Translations under genes and position numbers: made by a program | The notes under the pieces: model-generated | The model's input: the letters and a program-made list of their open reading frames with translations, nothing else | What the model was told of the DNA's origin: nothing | The model's database searches: none | Part shown: positions 13,057-22,765 of the stretch, piece by piece | How the letters are laid out: every line of letters starts with the position of its first letter | Numbering within the stretch: the stretch's first letter is position 1 | Origin: Enterobacteriaceae bacterium ESL0689 | GTDB lineage: Bacteria > Pseudomonadota > Gammaproteobacteria > Enterobacterales > Enterobacteriaceae | Length of the DNA: 64,000 bases | Reading direction: 5' to 3' | Assembly: GCA_029433525.1 (NCBI GenBank) | Contig: JAQTIF010000001.1 | Location: 744,001 to 808,000, forward strand

Positions 13057-15239
13057 TGCGCCTCCCGAACCAGCCAGAGCGTTGCCAGTGGCGGCAGGGT
13101 TATTGACAGTGAATGCGCACGCCCGTGGCTGGCGATGGCCTCGCTTTCCACACTGCCACCGTTACCGGCGTTGCTGCCATGATAGTGCTGCGAGTCGGTA
13201 TTTAACGCTTCACGCCAGCGGCCTGGTTGATTGATGCCGAAACGGTAGTTGTCACGCGGCACCGGAGTAAAATTGCTGGCGACGATAATCTCGTTGCCCG
13301 CTTTATCGCGACGCACAAAGACAAAAACCGATCGCTGATGATCATCCACCACCAGCCATTCAAAACCATCAGGGGAAAAGTCCTGTTGGTATAGTGCTTT
13401 ATGATGACGATAGATCTGATTCAGATCACGTACCAGACGTTGTACACCGTGATGCCAGTTATCTTCGCCTGCCAGCAGATGCCAGTCGAGACTACTGTCA
13501 TGGTTCCACTCCCGCCCCTGAGCAAACTCATTGCCCATAAACAGTAGTTTTTTTCCCGGAAAGGCAAACATCCAGCCATAATAGGCGCGCAGATTAGCGA
13601 ACTTCTGCCAGGCATCACCGGGCATGCGGTCAAGCAACGATTTTTTACCGTGGACCACTTCATCATGCGACAGTGGCAGCACAAAGTTTTCGCTGTAGTG
13701 ATAGAGCATGCCGAAAGTCATTTTATCGTGATGATAACGACGGTGAACCGGATCAAGGCTCATGTAGTCGAGCGTATCGTGCATCCAGCCGAGGTTCCAT
13801 TTAAACCAGAAACCGAGACCGCCCATATCCGGCGGGCGGGAAACACCGGCGAAATCGGTGGATTCTTCGGCGATAGTCACCGCACCGGGTGCTTGCTCAC
13901 CAAGCACCCGATTGGTATTACGCAGAAATGCTATCGCTTCGAGATTCTCTTTGCCACCATACTCATTAGGCAACCATTCACCGGGCTGGCGGCTGTAGTC
14001 GCGATAGATCATCGACGCGACAGCATCTACCCGCAGCGCGTCGATCCCAAAGCGTTCGACCCAGTACAAGGCGTTGCCCAACAGAAAATTACTCACTTCC
14101 CGCCGACCATAGTTATAAATCAACGTATTCCAGTCCTGATGATAACCTTCACGGGGATCGTTGTGTTCGTACAGCGCAGTACCGTCAAAGGTTGCTAGGG
14201 CAAAATCATCGGCCGGAAAATGGCCCGGCACCCAGTCGAGGATCACACTCAGTCCGGCTTGATGAGCGGCATTGATGAAGTAGCGAAAATCATCGCGGGT
14301 GCCGAAACGACGGGTCGGGGCATACAGGCCCGTGGGCTGATAACCCCAGCTGGCATCAAACGGGTGTTCATGGATCGGTAACAGTTCGAGGTGAGTAAAT
14401 CCCATCCATTTCACATAAGGGATTAACTGGTCAGCCAGTTCGCGATAACTCAGCCAGAAATGGTTATCGGTGTGGCGACGCCAGGAGCCGGGATGAACTT
14501 CATAAATGGAAACAGGGGCATCAAACTGGTTATTTTGCTGACGTCTGGCGGGGGGGGTGACCTTTTCCGGCAGGCCACAGATAAGCGAGGCGCTTTCCGG
14601 GCGCATCTGTGCTTCAAAAGCGTAAGGATCGGCTTTGATACGTAATCGACCGTATGCGTCGATCAGCTCAAATTTATATAACTGCCCTTGATGGACGCCA
14701 GGGATAAATAGTTCCCAGATCCCGGAGGATTGCCGCAAGCGCATAGGGTGACGTCGGCCATCCCAGTAGTTAAATTCACCCACCACGGAAACCCGGCGCG
14801 CATTGGGCGCCCAGACCGAAAAGCGGGTTCCCGGAACGTCATCGATGGTGTCAGGATGGGCACCCAGCACTTCATAAGGGCGTAAATGCGTCCCCTCGGC
14901 CAGTAACCAGATATCCAGATCCTGCAATAGTGTGCCAAAACGGTAGGGATCGTCGATCACATAGTGCTGATCGTGCCAGTTTACCTGCAGCTGGTAGCGG
15001 AATAGTTTCTTGCGCCGGTGGATCAGGGCGCTAAAAAATCCACGCGGATCGAGACAGGCCAGTTTACCGACCTTACGGCTGTTTTTCTGATCGATGACCC
15101 AGACCTCACGGGCATCAGGCAATAATGCGCGGACTTCAATTCCGGCAGTGGTCGCGTGCATCCCCAGCACAGAAAAAGGATCGGCGAAATAACCTGAGAT
15201 AAGTGCATCGATCACATTTTCATCAACATGATCAGGCAT
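13053..15239 (-). CDS. glgB: 1,4-alpha-glucan branching enzyme
   Basis: 728 residues, equal to E. coli GlgB. It transfers alpha-1,4 chains to form alpha-1,6 branches in glycogen. An N-terminal extension and a CBM48 domain (motif VLGAHPD...[18 protein letters not shown]) come before the GH13 catalytic barrel with [10 protein letters not shown], the nucleophile in [16 protein letters not shown], the acid/base in TIAEESTDF and the third Asp in [10 protein letters not shown]. It is the first gene of the glgBXCAP operon. The operon promoter must lie in 15240-15377, after the asd terminator. Confidence 0.99.
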   Translation of the reverse strand: MPDHVDENVIDALISGYFADPFSVLGMHATTAGIEVRALLPDAREVWVIDQKNSRKVGKLACLDPRGFFSALIHRRKKLFRYQLQVNWHDQHYVIDDPYRFGTLLQDLDIWLLAEGTHLRPYEVLGAHPDTIDDVPGTRFSVWAPNARRVSVVGEFNYWDGRRHPMRLRQSSGIWELFIPGVHQGQLYKFELIDAYGRLRIKADPYAFEAQMRPESASLICGLPEKVTPPARRQQNNQFDAPVSIYEVHPGSWRRHTDNHFWLSYRELADQLIPYVKWMGFTHLELLPIHEHPFDASWGYQPTGLYAPTRRFGTRDDFRYFINAAHQAGLSVILDWVPGHFPADDFALATFDGTALYEHNDPREGYHQDWNTLIYNYGRREVSNFLLGNALYWVERFGIDALRVDAVASMIYRDYSRQPGEWLPNEYGGKENLEAIAFLRNTNRVLGEQAPGAVTIAEESTDFAGVSRPPDMGGLGFWFKWNLGWMHDTLDYMSLDPVHRRYHHDKMTFGMLYHYSENFVLPLSHDEVVHGKKSLLDRMPGDAWQKFANLRAYYGWMFAFPGKKLLFMGNEFAQGREWNHDSSLDWHLLAGEDNWHHGVQRLVRDLNQIYRHHKALYQQDFSPDGFEWLVVDDHQRSVFVFVRRDKAGNEIIVASNFTPVPRDNYRFGINQPGRWREALNTDSQHYHGSNAGNGGSVESEAIASHGRAHSLSITLPPLATLWLVREAQ

Positions 15240-15377
15240 AGTTTCATCCTGTGGTCAGTATCGTCTGCCCGGAGGAGACAATTTCTTGATCTCAATAAGC
15301 GCAAGTACACCTTACATCCTGCGGCTCCCTTTTATTTTCAGGTTTAAAGCATAGTCAATGTCTTTTTGCCTATGGTA

Positions 15378-15404
15378 AAAAAGGGGGATCATATCCCCCT
15401 TTTT
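15378..15404 (-). terminator. Rho-independent terminator of asd
   Basis: Stem AAAAAGGGGGA/TCCCCCTTTTT around a five-base loop, with the U-rich arm on either side, so it can act in both directions. It begins 23 bases beyond the asd stop and isolates asd transcription from the downstream glg operon. Confidence 0.9.
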
Positions 15405-15426
15405 GTCCATTTCGTTCAGCGTAATA

Positions 15427-16533
15427 TTAAGTAAGCTGGCGTAACATGCGCCGTAGTGGCTCAGCGGCACCCCATAACAGTTGATCGCCCACCATAAACG
15501 CCGAAAGATATTCCGCGCCCATATTGAGCTTACGCAGGCGTCCTACCGGCGTGGTTAACGTGCCCGTCACGGCGGCGGGGGTCAGTTCACGTAGCGTGAT
15601 ATCACGATCATTGGGCACGACTTTGGCCCACGGATTATGCGCGGCCAGCATCGCTTCGATAGTCGGGATCGAGACGTCTTTTTTCAGTTTGATGGTGAAT
15701 GCCTGGCTATGGCAACGTAGCGCCCCGACGCGAACACACAACCCATCGACCGGAATCAGTGATGAGGTGGCGAGGATTTTATTGGTCTCCGCCTGGCCTT
15801 TCCACTCTTCACGGCTCTGACCATTCGGCAGTTGTTTATCGATCCACGGGATCAGACTGCCCGCCAGCGGTACGCCAAAGTTATCGACCTGCAGTTCACC
15901 GCTACGGGTCAGGGTGGTGACTTTGCGTTCGATATCCAGGATCGCCGAGGATGGATCGGCAAGATCGGTCGTCACATGCTGATAGAGCTGGCCCATCTGG
16001 GTCAGCAGTTCGCGCATATGGCGTGCGCCTCCCCCCGATGCGGCCTGGTAAGTGGCGACGCTGACCCATTCAATCAGATCGCTGGCAAACAGGCCGCCCA
16101 GCGACATCAGCATCAGGCTGACGGTACAGTTACCGCCGATAAACGTTTTGATACCGTTGTTCAGTCCGGCATCAATCACTGCCTGGTTGACTGGATCGAG
16201 GATAATGATCGCATCATCGGCCATGCGTAAGGAAGAGGCGGCGTCGATCCAGTAGCCCTGCCAGCCGCTGTGACGTAGCTTGGGATAGATCTTACTGGTA
16301 TAGTCTCCCCCCTGGCAGGTCACAATAATGTCCAGCCCTTTCAGGGCGTCCAGGTCATAGGCATCCTGTAACGTGCCGTCAGCATGATCACTAAAAGAAG
16401 GCGCGGGTTGCCCTGATTGTGAAGTGGAAAAGAAAACCGGGCGGATCGTGGCAAAGTCATGCTCTTCGAGCATACGTTGCATGAGTACCGATCCGACCAT
16501 GCCACGCCAGCCAATAAAACCAACATTTTTCAT
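15427..16533 (-). CDS. asd: Aspartate-semialdehyde dehydrogenase
   Basis: 368 residues (E. coli 367). It reduces aspartyl phosphate to aspartate semialdehyde with NADPH, the branch point for lysine, diaminopimelate, methionine and threonine. The N-terminal nucleotide motif is [18 protein letters not shown], the active-site cysteine is C136 in GGNCTVSLM, and the substrate-binding residues lie in [15 protein letters not shown]. It stands upstream of glgB, as in E. coli; the whole asd-glg block is what has moved. It ends at a strong terminator. Confidence 0.99.
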   Translation of the reverse strand: MKNVGFIGWRGMVGSVLMQRMLEEHDFATIRPVFFSTSQSGQPAPSFSDHADGTLQDAYDLDALKGLDIIVTCQGGDYTSKIYPKLRHSGWQGYWIDAASSLRMADDAIIILDPVNQAVIDAGLNNGIKTFIGGNCTVSLMLMSLGGLFASDLIEWVSVATYQAASGGGARHMRELLTQMGQLYQHVTTDLADPSSAILDIERKVTTLTRSGELQVDNFGVPLAGSLIPWIDKQLPNGQSREEWKGQAETNKILATSSLIPVDGLCVRVGALRCHSQAFTIKLKKDVSIPTIEAMLAAHNPWAKVVPNDRDITLRELTPAAVTGTLTTPVGRLRKLNMGAEYLSAFMVGDQLLWGAAEPLRRMLRQLT

Positions 16534-16694
16534 AAATTATTTCCTGGGGGAAGTGGTGTGTCGTTTGTATCAGGCCAGTTAATGGCCAACGCTTCCACAT
16601 TACAAAATGTAGTTAAAGTTGCAAGTGAAATTAATCAATGATGCAGGCGTTATCAGTAAAGTCATTTATTTTACGCGCTGCAGCGGGCATAAGA

Positions 16695-16721
16695 AGCGGC
16701 ATTGATCCGAACAATGCCGCT
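16695..16721 (-). terminator. Hairpin between hslO and asd
   Basis: Perfect 10-bp stem AGCGGCATTG/CAATGCCGCT with a seven-base loop. On the minus strand it is followed by TCTTAT, a weak U tract. It probably ends the hslR-hslO transcript before the asd promoter. Confidence 0.5.
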
Positions 16722-16736
16722 TGAGTGAATCCATGT

Positions 16737-16791
16737 GCTGCCCCTAAAAGTGGGATACATCCTTGAGTAAGGTGCGTTTTCAGGGGGCAGC
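16737..16791. repeat. Long imperfect inverted repeat downstream of hslO
   Basis: Arms GCTGCCCCTAAAA (16737-16749) and TTTTCAGGGGGCAGC (16777-16791) pair with small bulges around a 27-base centre. No coding sequence is inside. It may be a second 3' hairpin of hslO or a remnant of a small mobile element; I cannot tell. Confidence 0.35.
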
Positions 16792-16808
16792 TTATTGATC
16801 AGCAGTGA

Positions 16809-17678
16809 TCAGTGCGTTTCCGGCGAGCCATCATGACGAATGCGGGCCACATCGTCGGCATCGAAAAGGTAATGATGACCGCAATAGTCGCAATGCATAT
16901 CAATTTTGCCTTCGTCAGCGAGAATGCTCTCGACCTCTTGATCTGACAACGTTTTCAGCGCACTGACGCAACGTTCACGGGAACAGGAACATTTGAATTC
17001 GACCTTTTGCGGATCGTAAACGGTCACCTCTTCATCGTGGTACAGACGCCACAGCACATCAGTCGCCGACAGACTGAATAGCTCATCGGCGGTGATGGTC
17101 TCTGTCAGCACCGCCAGATGATCGAAATCGGTGGATTGCGTTTCCTGGGCTGGCATCATCTGAAGTAACATCCCCCCGGCCATCGGTTTACCCTGATACT
17201 CACCGGTACGCAGGTAAAGACGGGTGGGTAACTGTTCTGAGCGCTGAAAATAATCGACCAGACAATCTGCCAGCGTTTCTCCCTCCAGCGCGACCACCCC
17301 CTGATAGCGTTCCCCGTCATTCGGGGTGATAGTAATCACCAGCGCCCCGTTACCGACCAGGGTTTTCAGACTGGCATCTGCGGCAATATCGCCTTCAAAA
17401 CGTGCGACACCGCGCATTTGCTGCTGATTATTACCGTTAATCACCGCCAGAGAGAGTGGGCCATCCCCCTGAAGCTGAACTGTAATATTGCCAGCAAATT
17501 TGAGCGTGGCGGTCAGCAAGCTGGTAGCCACTAACAGCTCGGCGAGTACATTCTGTACCGGCTGTGGGTAGTGATGATGAGCCAGAATGTGTTCCAGTGT
17601 GTCCGATACGGTCACCAGTTCACCGCGCACGGCATAGTTTTCAAATAGATAACGATATAGTTGATCGTGTTTTATCAT
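16809..17678 (-). CDS. hslO: Redox-regulated chaperone Hsp33
   Basis: 289 residues (E. coli 292). A cytoplasmic holdase switched on by oxidation. The C-terminal zinc switch has the four cysteines of a CxC pair and a CxxC pair (KCSCSRERC for the first, DYCGHH with CDYC for the second); disulphide formation there and unfolding activate it. I chose the ATG at 17678, which gives the family start [19 protein letters not shown]; the open frame upstream to 17813 has no such similarity. It follows hslR leftward, with 162 bases between. Confidence 0.97.
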   Translation of the reverse strand: MIKHDQLYRYLFENYAVRGELVTVSDTLEHILAHHHYPQPVQNVLAELLVATSLLTATLKFAGNITVQLQGDGPLSLAVINGNNQQQMRGVARFEGDIAADASLKTLVGNGALVITITPNDGERYQGVVALEGETLADCLVDYFQRSEQLPTRLYLRTGEYQGKPMAGGMLLQMMPAQETQSTDFDHLAVLTETITADELFSLSATDVLWRLYHDEEVTVYDPQKVEFKCSCSRERCVSALKTLSDQEVESILADEGKIDMHCDYCGHHYLFDADDVARIRHDGSPETH

Positions 17679-17840
17679 AATGGCCTCTCTTGCTGGCAAC
17701 CTATGCCTGCGGATTACGGGTATATACTGATTATCCTTACGACTACCGCAGATCGGCGGCAGCCCATTCCTGGCTATGCGGCCAGGGGGTGGCTCATCTG
17801 CGCCGTGGCGCAACCAGAGCCATTGGGGTGGGGCGGGTGA

Positions 17841-18242
17841 TTATTCATTGCTACCCAGTTTAAATCGCACCAGTTCGCGACGCTCTTTCTTATCCGGGCG
17901 TCGGTCGGGGTGCGGTAGCGTTAATATATTCATTTTGCGAGCCAGCGCCATTTTCTCTCGTTTCTCAATACTTTCTGCTGTTTCCTGATACAAAGCCGCC
18001 GCTTCACTGGCCGGTCGGCGCTGTTCGGTGATGCCTTTAATGATGATGGTACGCTGATCATGACCCTGACGTAGGGTTAAAATAGCGCCCGGTTCGACGA
18101 TTTTCCCCGGCTTAGTATGCTGACCGTTATAGTGTACTTTACCACCATCGATCATCGCCCGTGCCAGCGCCCGTGTTTTATAAAAACGGGCAGCCCACAG
18201 CCATTTATCTAACCGCACAGGCACATTCGGTGTCTCTTTCAT
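17841..18242 (-). CDS. hslR: Heat-shock ribosome-associated protein Hsp15
   Basis: 133 residues, the E. coli length. An S4-domain RNA-binding protein (VRLDKWLWAARFYKTRALA, residues about 8-26) that binds free 50S subunits carrying nascent chains and helps their rescue. The C-terminus is basic (PHPDRRPDKKERR). The start at 18242 has the RBS GGAG nearby and gives the family N-terminus MKETPNVPVRLDKW. The gene yrfG, which stands between igaA and hslR in E. coli, is absent here. Confidence 0.97.
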   Translation of the reverse strand: MKETPNVPVRLDKWLWAARFYKTRALARAMIDGGKVHYNGQHTKPGKIVEPGAILTLRQGHDQRTIIIKGITEQRRPASEAAALYQETAESIEKREKMALARKMNILTLPHPDRRPDKKERRELVRFKLGSNE

Positions 18243-18375
18243 CGCTTCTCCTTTGACGATTAGCGTACAGCGCAGCAGATCGCCGCCATCTGGCATCACC
18301 CGGTACGCCAGCTATCCAGAGATGTGGGTGAAAAGTGATAAATCAAGGTGCCTGTGGCGAACAGAATACATGCCG

Positions 18376-20490
18376 CTAGGTTGTTGGTGGATAAGGTATC
18401 GGATTCAGACGGCTGGCATAATATTCTGCAATGGCCGCCATCCGTTGACGATGACGGCGATAGCGAATCATCGCCAGCGTACCCTGACAGGCAACACAGA
18501 GCAGCATCGTGGATAATAATAGCGTGGTGGCAATGTAGTGCCAGTGTTCGCCAGGATCGGTCAGCGGATGCAGCAGGATGTGCTGGGTCCCTTTGATATC
18601 GGTATGGATATGGGTCACGATCCCTTCGGCATGAAAGGGGATGTGCGTCAGATTATCAGACAGTCGCTGTAATTTATCCCACTGATCCCGGGCGGAATAG
18701 TCTGGCAGGTTGAGGGTTGTCCAGGGTTGATTGACCAGATCATGATTTTCGTCGCTGGCAATCAGAAAACCGCCGGCAACATGATTATTGAGTACTTCTG
18801 CTGCACGTAATGTTTCCCGACTGATAAAGGGCGTGGTGGAGGTGGTGACCAGGTTTTCCAGTGATTCTGCGCTAACCGGGCGCAGCAGAACATTCACCCC
18901 TTTAAGCTTACCTGAGAGGGTTCGTTTGGTGAGCGTCTCCCAGTCAGGGGAATTGCCGAGGTTAACCAGCGCGTTTTTCAAACGAACACAATCGTTTTGC
19001 TGTGCGCAGAGCTGATGCGTTTTGATGACAATATCAGCAAAGTCATCCAGTAATATCAGATCGGATTTCTCAATGGCTGAGCGTAATGTCGCACTGATAT
19101 GGGTGTCATCATTCGCGCTCCGATGAAGCTGACGTTGCACGGACTGAAGCAGCGCCGTGGCTTTGTTGACAATGCTGGAGGCCGGGAGCGGCAGAGCCGG
19201 TGTATCATTCCAGAGGATTTGCGAACAATCAAAGGGCATAAATGGCGAGAACTCTTTCTCTGGCCAGTTATCGACAGGCTGGATCTTACACATTCCGATC
19301 CCCTGTAGACGTAATGTATCGCCAATACGAATCTTTGCTTTTTCGAGTTGGGTGACCGTTGTGGCGGTAATGGGGCGCGTCTCCTGAAGCCATGACAGGG
19401 TGAATTTTACCGGCATCGCTAATGGTACTGTCGCTAAGAGCAGCATCACGATCCATAGTGCGCCAGCAGCGATAATGGTGCTACGTAACCAGTGCTGCAG
19501 GGGAAAGTTTTTGACCTCATCATGCAAGGATAAAAACTCGCCCTGGCGAACGATGTGACGATCAGGATAGACTTCGACATGACCCGATTTGCCAAATTCA
19601 TGGGTAATCCACTGGTGCCAGTGATGAGGATAGGTCAGATCAAATAAGCCCAGTGAGATATTGTTAATCTGCACGAGGTTATTTTCACCAAACAGCCCCC
19701 AGGGTTTGGCAACCCCATGTAAGCAATGAATTTTGCGCAGAGCGGCACGACGGGGTGGCAAATAGATCTTCACGATACCGGCCAGCAATAGCAGTATGCC
19801 ACCCCCCGCCAGCCACGGAATAAAGACACTGGCGCTGATCAGGCTGAGGTAAAATAGCAGGAATGCCGCGACGATCAACAGGGCTTCATAGATACCATGC
19901 GGGTGGCTAAAAGCATACTCTTCTGCTGTTTCCTGACGAATTTTCAGTAAGGTAGTGGGCTCATTTTCCTGACCGCAAATCGACGCGGGAGGTATGCGTT
20001 GGGCAAAATAGTGTTGCCGCTCCTGGAGCGAGTCGTTGAGTGTATGACCATTGAGCGCGATCACCAGCGGCAACTGATTGCCAGGGATCAGTTCGATATG
20101 GTTTTTATCCTCGATATGCTGTTCCCAGAACGGCGGCAGATGCACTTCGGTTGAGTCGAGAAAATAACGTAATTGATACGGATTATCGCGGGTGATCCCG
20201 TAGCGTGTAATGGCGCGGGTGACGATAAAAACCGTCTCGTTTTTATCAGACAGTGTCAGTTCAGCGGATGCTGCGCGTGTATCAGAGGTCAGTGCGGGCT
20301 GAGTACGGTTAAATTCTGTGAGGTAACTTTCTGCCGCCTGACGCTCTTCGGTGGAAAGTTTGCGTATCGTCGCATCATTAAAAAGCTGCAATAAAGGTAA
20401 GCGGTGACGCCTGACATATAACCGGTATCTCCAGCCAATAAGCCCTATGCCTGCTAGCAGCGGGATGCAAGCGATCAGAAAAGTGCTCAT
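18376..20490 (-). CDS. igaA: Inner-membrane Rcs repressor IgaA
   Basis: 704 residues (E. coli YrfF/IgaA 711). It damps the Rcs envelope stress phosphorelay through contact with RcsD and the lipoprotein RcsF. The pattern is an N-terminal TM (about 2-20), a cytoplasmic part, paired TM segments near 205-245 (LLIVAAFLLFYLSLISAS, WLAGGGILLLLAGIV), another near 340-360, a large periplasmic domain, and a last TM near 650-670. It is divergent from nudE, as in E. coli. Confidence 0.95.
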   Translation of the reverse strand: MSTFLIACIPLLAGIGLIGWRYRLYVRRHRLPLLQLFNDATIRKLSTEERQAAESYLTEFNRTQPALTSDTRAASAELTLSDKNETVFIVTRAITRYGITRDNPYQLRYFLDSTEVHLPPFWEQHIEDKNHIELIPGNQLPLVIALNGHTLNDSLQERQHYFAQRIPPASICGQENEPTTLLKIRQETAEEYAFSHPHGIYEALLIVAAFLLFYLSLISASVFIPWLAGGGILLLLAGIVKIYLPPRRAALRKIHCLHGVAKPWGLFGENNLVQINNISLGLFDLTYPHHWHQWITHEFGKSGHVEVYPDRHIVRQGEFLSLHDEVKNFPLQHWLRSTIIAAGALWIVMLLLATVPLAMPVKFTLSWLQETRPITATTVTQLEKAKIRIGDTLRLQGIGMCKIQPVDNWPEKEFSPFMPFDCSQILWNDTPALPLPASSIVNKATALLQSVQRQLHRSANDDTHISATLRSAIEKSDLILLDDFADIVIKTHQLCAQQNDCVRLKNALVNLGNSPDWETLTKRTLSGKLKGVNVLLRPVSAESLENLVTTSTTPFISRETLRAAEVLNNHVAGGFLIASDENHDLVNQPWTTLNLPDYSARDQWDKLQRLSDNLTHIPFHAEGIVTHIHTDIKGTQHILLHPLTDPGEHWHYIATTLLLSTMLLCVACQGTLAMIRYRRHRQRMAAIAEYYASRLNPIPYPPTT

Positions 20491-20849
20491 GCCAGTCCTG
20501 TCATTATGATTTTCTGATTAATTAATATTGCGCTATCAATATGCGTTGTAATAGTTCGGGAGACTGATTGCATAATATAGAAAATCATAAGCTGATAGCA
20601 ATGGTGAAAAGGCCAGAATGAATAAGTTTCCCGTCGCCTGGTGAGACGACGATTATCTCCAGGCTCTTAAGGTGAATGTTGATTGATTATGTATGCCAAC
20701 GGCGGTTTTGAGCTATCGGACTTTTTCTGGTTTTTCCTCTGGGGGGCGGGATCGTTGTGCTGCGTGGTCAATTTATCGTGAATAACATTGCCGAAACGAT
20801 GCGCGATGTCGCACAATGATCTGGGTAATAACAGAACAGATCACCGCCA
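20491..20849. other. igaA/nudE divergent intergenic region
   Basis: 359 bp holding the two divergent promoters. The igaA side (20491-20600) is AT-rich. A 30-codon open frame starts at ATG 20689 (see separate entry). CCAGGCTCTTAA at 20659-20670 matches the right end of the dispersed repeat over about 11 bases, too short to be sure. Nothing else is recognisable. Confidence 0.5.
20689..20781 (+). CDS. Possible 30-residue hydrophobic small protein
   Basis: ATG at 20689 to TGA at 20779-20781 encodes a peptide starting MYANGGFELSDFF and continuing WFFLWGAGSLCCVVNLS. The middle is long and aromatic enough to span a membrane. AAGGTGA at 20669-20675 could serve as an RBS, at a rather long spacing of 13 bases. 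I know no homologue. It may be chance or the relic of a larger gene. Confidence 0.2.
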   Translation: MYANGGFELSDFFWFFLWGAGSLCCVVNLS

Positions 20850-21419
20850 ATGAGTAAATCATCACAAAAACCCGCTATTCTTCACGTTGAAACGGTTGCG
20901 CGCTCGCGTCTTTTTAATATTGAACGTGTCGATCTGCAATTCAGCAATGGTGTCTTTCGTGTTTATGAACGTATGCGCCCCTGTGACTGTGAAGCAGTGA
21001 TGATTGTGCCGATCATCGATGATCACCTGATTTTAATTCGTGAATATGCAGTAGGCACTGAAAGTTATGAGCTGGGGTTTCCCAAAGGGATGATGGAACC
21101 TGGCGAATCGATGCAGCAAGCAGCTAACCGTGAACTGAAAGAGGAGATCGGATTCGGTGCTAATAACGTGACGTTTCTGAAAAAAATGAGCATGGTTCCC
21201 TCCTGTTTTTCCAGTATGATCAATGTGATAGTCGCAGAAAACCTGTATCCGGAATCGCTGCCGGGAGATGAGCCAGAGCCCTTAACCCAGGTGCGCTGGC
21301 CATTATCGCAGCTCATGGCTTTACTGGCGGAAGAAGATTTTAATGAAGCACGTAACGTCAGTGCGCTGTTTCTGGCTCGTGAATGGCTGCTGGCACAAGG
21401 ACGCTTGTCTGGTAGGTAG
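20850..21419 (+). CDS. nudE: ADP compounds hydrolase NudE (Nudix)
   Basis: 189 residues (E. coli 186). A Nudix hydrolase cleaving ADP-ribose, NADH and ApnA compounds. The Nudix box is complete: G-x5-E-x7-REL-x-EE-x-G, seen as GMMEPGE then RELKEEIGF, around residues 80-102. The N-terminus MSKSSQKPAILHVETVARS and the segment YERMRPCDCEAVMIVPI match the family. It is divergent from igaA; downstream, the E. coli neighbour mrcA is separated by a PAAR gene and repeat copy B. Confidence 0.97.
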   Translation: MSKSSQKPAILHVETVARSRLFNIERVDLQFSNGVFRVYERMRPCDCEAVMIVPIIDDHLILIREYAVGTESYELGFPKGMMEPGESMQQAANRELKEEIGFGANNVTFLKKMSMVPSCFSSMINVIVAENLYPESLPGDEPEPLTQVRWPLSQLMALLAEEDFNEARNVSALFLAREWLLAQGRLSGR

Positions 21420-21482
21420 TAACGATTTCTGCAAGAGAGGTGTTTCGGGAGTTCAATGCCATTGCTTTCCTGTGCGATTGAG

Positions 21483-21585
21483 TGTCGGACTCGTCAGGTT
21501 GTCTGGGTTCTCGGCAGTGGCCGAAATCCTGACGTATGACCTGTACGCTGCGCTGGCTGCGCCAATGACATCTGCTGGGATGGAC
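21483..21585 (+). repeat. Dispersed palindromic repeat, decayed copy B
   Basis: A diverged copy of the 46431-46582 repeat: GGACTCGTCAGGTTGTCTGG aligns with the left end, GGCAGTGGCCGAAATCCTGA with the core, then CGTATGACCTGTACGCTG and CTGCTGGGATGGAC near the right end. It lies between nudE and the PAAR locus, a junction that does not exist in E. coli. Confidence 0.5.
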
Positions 21586-21586
21586 A

Positions 21587-21790
21587 TTAAAGCGGGTAAT
21601 CTTCATATTCCCAGGCGAAGACACGGGAGAGTTTTTGTGCGATCTCCATCCAGTCACGGCCTTCACACTGATCGATATAATCAGTGATAGTTTTTGTGAT
21701 TTCATCGGGATCGTATTTACGTACCAGAAGGGTATGGCGCATCAGCTCTGGTAACCACTGATTTTTGCAAAGCCATTCGGGGGTGCATAC
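21587..21790 (-). pseudogene. Remnant of an immunity-like protein fused out of frame to the PAAR gene
   Basis: On the minus strand, in the +1 frame relative to the PAAR gene, an open frame runs from about 21790 to TAA at 21587-21589. It reads EWLCKNQWLPELMRHTLLVR, then KYDPDEITKTITDYIDQCEG, then RDWMEIAQKLSRVFAWEYED followed by YPL. The acidic, DQCEG...WEYEDY composition is typical of small immunity proteins that follow polymorphic toxins, as I recall them. No start with an RBS is seen; an internal ATG at 21742 would give only 51 residues. I read it as the C-terminal part of the cognate immunity gene, joined to the PAAR gene by a deletion. Confidence 0.45.
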
Positions 21791-22718
21791 CCTTAACCAC
21801 CGCAGCCAGCCTTGGATCTAATTTCGCGATATTATTCAGATTCTGCTGTGTTAGTTCTTCTTTCAGCCTGGGATAAGTGGCGACATTTTCCGCGCCACGG
21901 GGATGATTCCCGTTCTCTTTTGCGGACGCTATCGCTGACTTTTCTGCACCGGCTATCTCTTCGCTATTTGTCCCCGCTTTATGTATCGCACTGTATTTCC
22001 CGCCAATACCGGCACTGGCAAATCCATCGGCCGCAGCGCCCAGCAGAGAAGCCCATTTCTGCTCATCGCTGCCTGCGCCAAAAATTTTGCCGCCGATAAA
22101 GTCACCAGTATAGCCACCACCGATGCTGCCGACAGCGCCGAAAAAAGCCACAGCTGGGCCTGCCAGCACGGCTGTGGCGCCGACGCCGACGGCCATCAGC
22201 GTCCAGTTAACCCAGCCGGGGATTTCCGGGTTGATATCGTCGGTCTGAACCCGGCCGCCACCGATGAAAACATTGGGTGACCCTTCGCTGATGGTGGCAC
22301 TGCAGCTCAGCCTGTCACCGACCCGGGCGACAGGATAGCTATTGATAAACACATTGCTGGAACCTTCCGCCACCACCTGTAATCCGGGGCCATGCTCATC
22401 GCAGTCACCGGCAGAGAGATGGGCGATAATCGCCGGTTTGCCGTTGATGAAGACATTGGGCGAGCCCTTTACCAGCACCCCGGTTTTATGCCTGGGTGCC
22501 CAGGACATGGAGCCGGGCACTTCCCCCAGTCCGGCACCTCCGGCGGCACCGGCACCGACAGTGGCGGCAACGACAATGGCACTCATTCCCCCGGTGGCGA
22601 CAACCGCCGCTGCGCCGAGCAGTGTGCCGCCGACAGCCCCGGCAATCAGCCAGCCCTGTGAGGCAGTATGTTCAACCGCGTCCCCTTCACGGGCGGCAGC
22701 AAATGTATCGTGACGCAT
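21717..22718 (-). CDS. Orphan PAAR-domain protein, toxin end lost
   Basis: 333 residues. After a hydrophobic glycine/alanine-rich segment (about 23-68, two likely TM helices) comes a PAAR domain with repeats KGSPNVFINGKPA, EGSSNVFINSYPVARVGD and EGSPNVFIGGG (about 85-155), then a second hydrophobic segment (about 168-210) and a linker ending NLNNIAKLDPRLAAVVKG. PAAR proteins tip the type VI secretion spike and carry C-terminal effectors. Here only about 15 unrelated residues follow the linker, so the toxin is missing. The start is weak: GGA abuts the ATG, and an ATGAGCGAC 19 bases upstream is out of frame by one base, hinting at a frameshift. No vgrG or other T6SS gene is nearby. Confidence 0.75.
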   Translation of the reverse strand: MRHDTFAAAREGDAVEHTASQGWLIAGAVGGTLLGAAAVVATGGMSAIVVAATVGAGAAGGAGLGEVPGSMSWAPRHKTGVLVKGSPNVFINGKPAIIAHLSAGDCDEHGPGLQVVAEGSSNVFINSYPVARVGDRLSCSATISEGSPNVFIGGGRVQTDDINPEIPGWVNWTLMAVGVGATAVLAGPAVAFFGAVGSIGGGYTGDFIGGKIFGAGSDEQKWASLLGAAADGFASAGIGGKYSAIHKAGTNSEEIAGAEKSAIASAKENGNHPRGAENVATYPRLKEELTQQNLNNIAKLDPRLAAVVKGMHPRMALQKSVVTRADAPYPSGT

Positions 22719-22765
22719 TCCTGGTTCAGTCGCTCATTTATCGCTAATAGCCCACGATATTTTTC

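Noticed and set aside
20659..20670. Another solo end of the dispersed repeat between igaA and nudE
   Set aside because: Only about 11 bases match and no core sequence is present; chance cannot be excluded.
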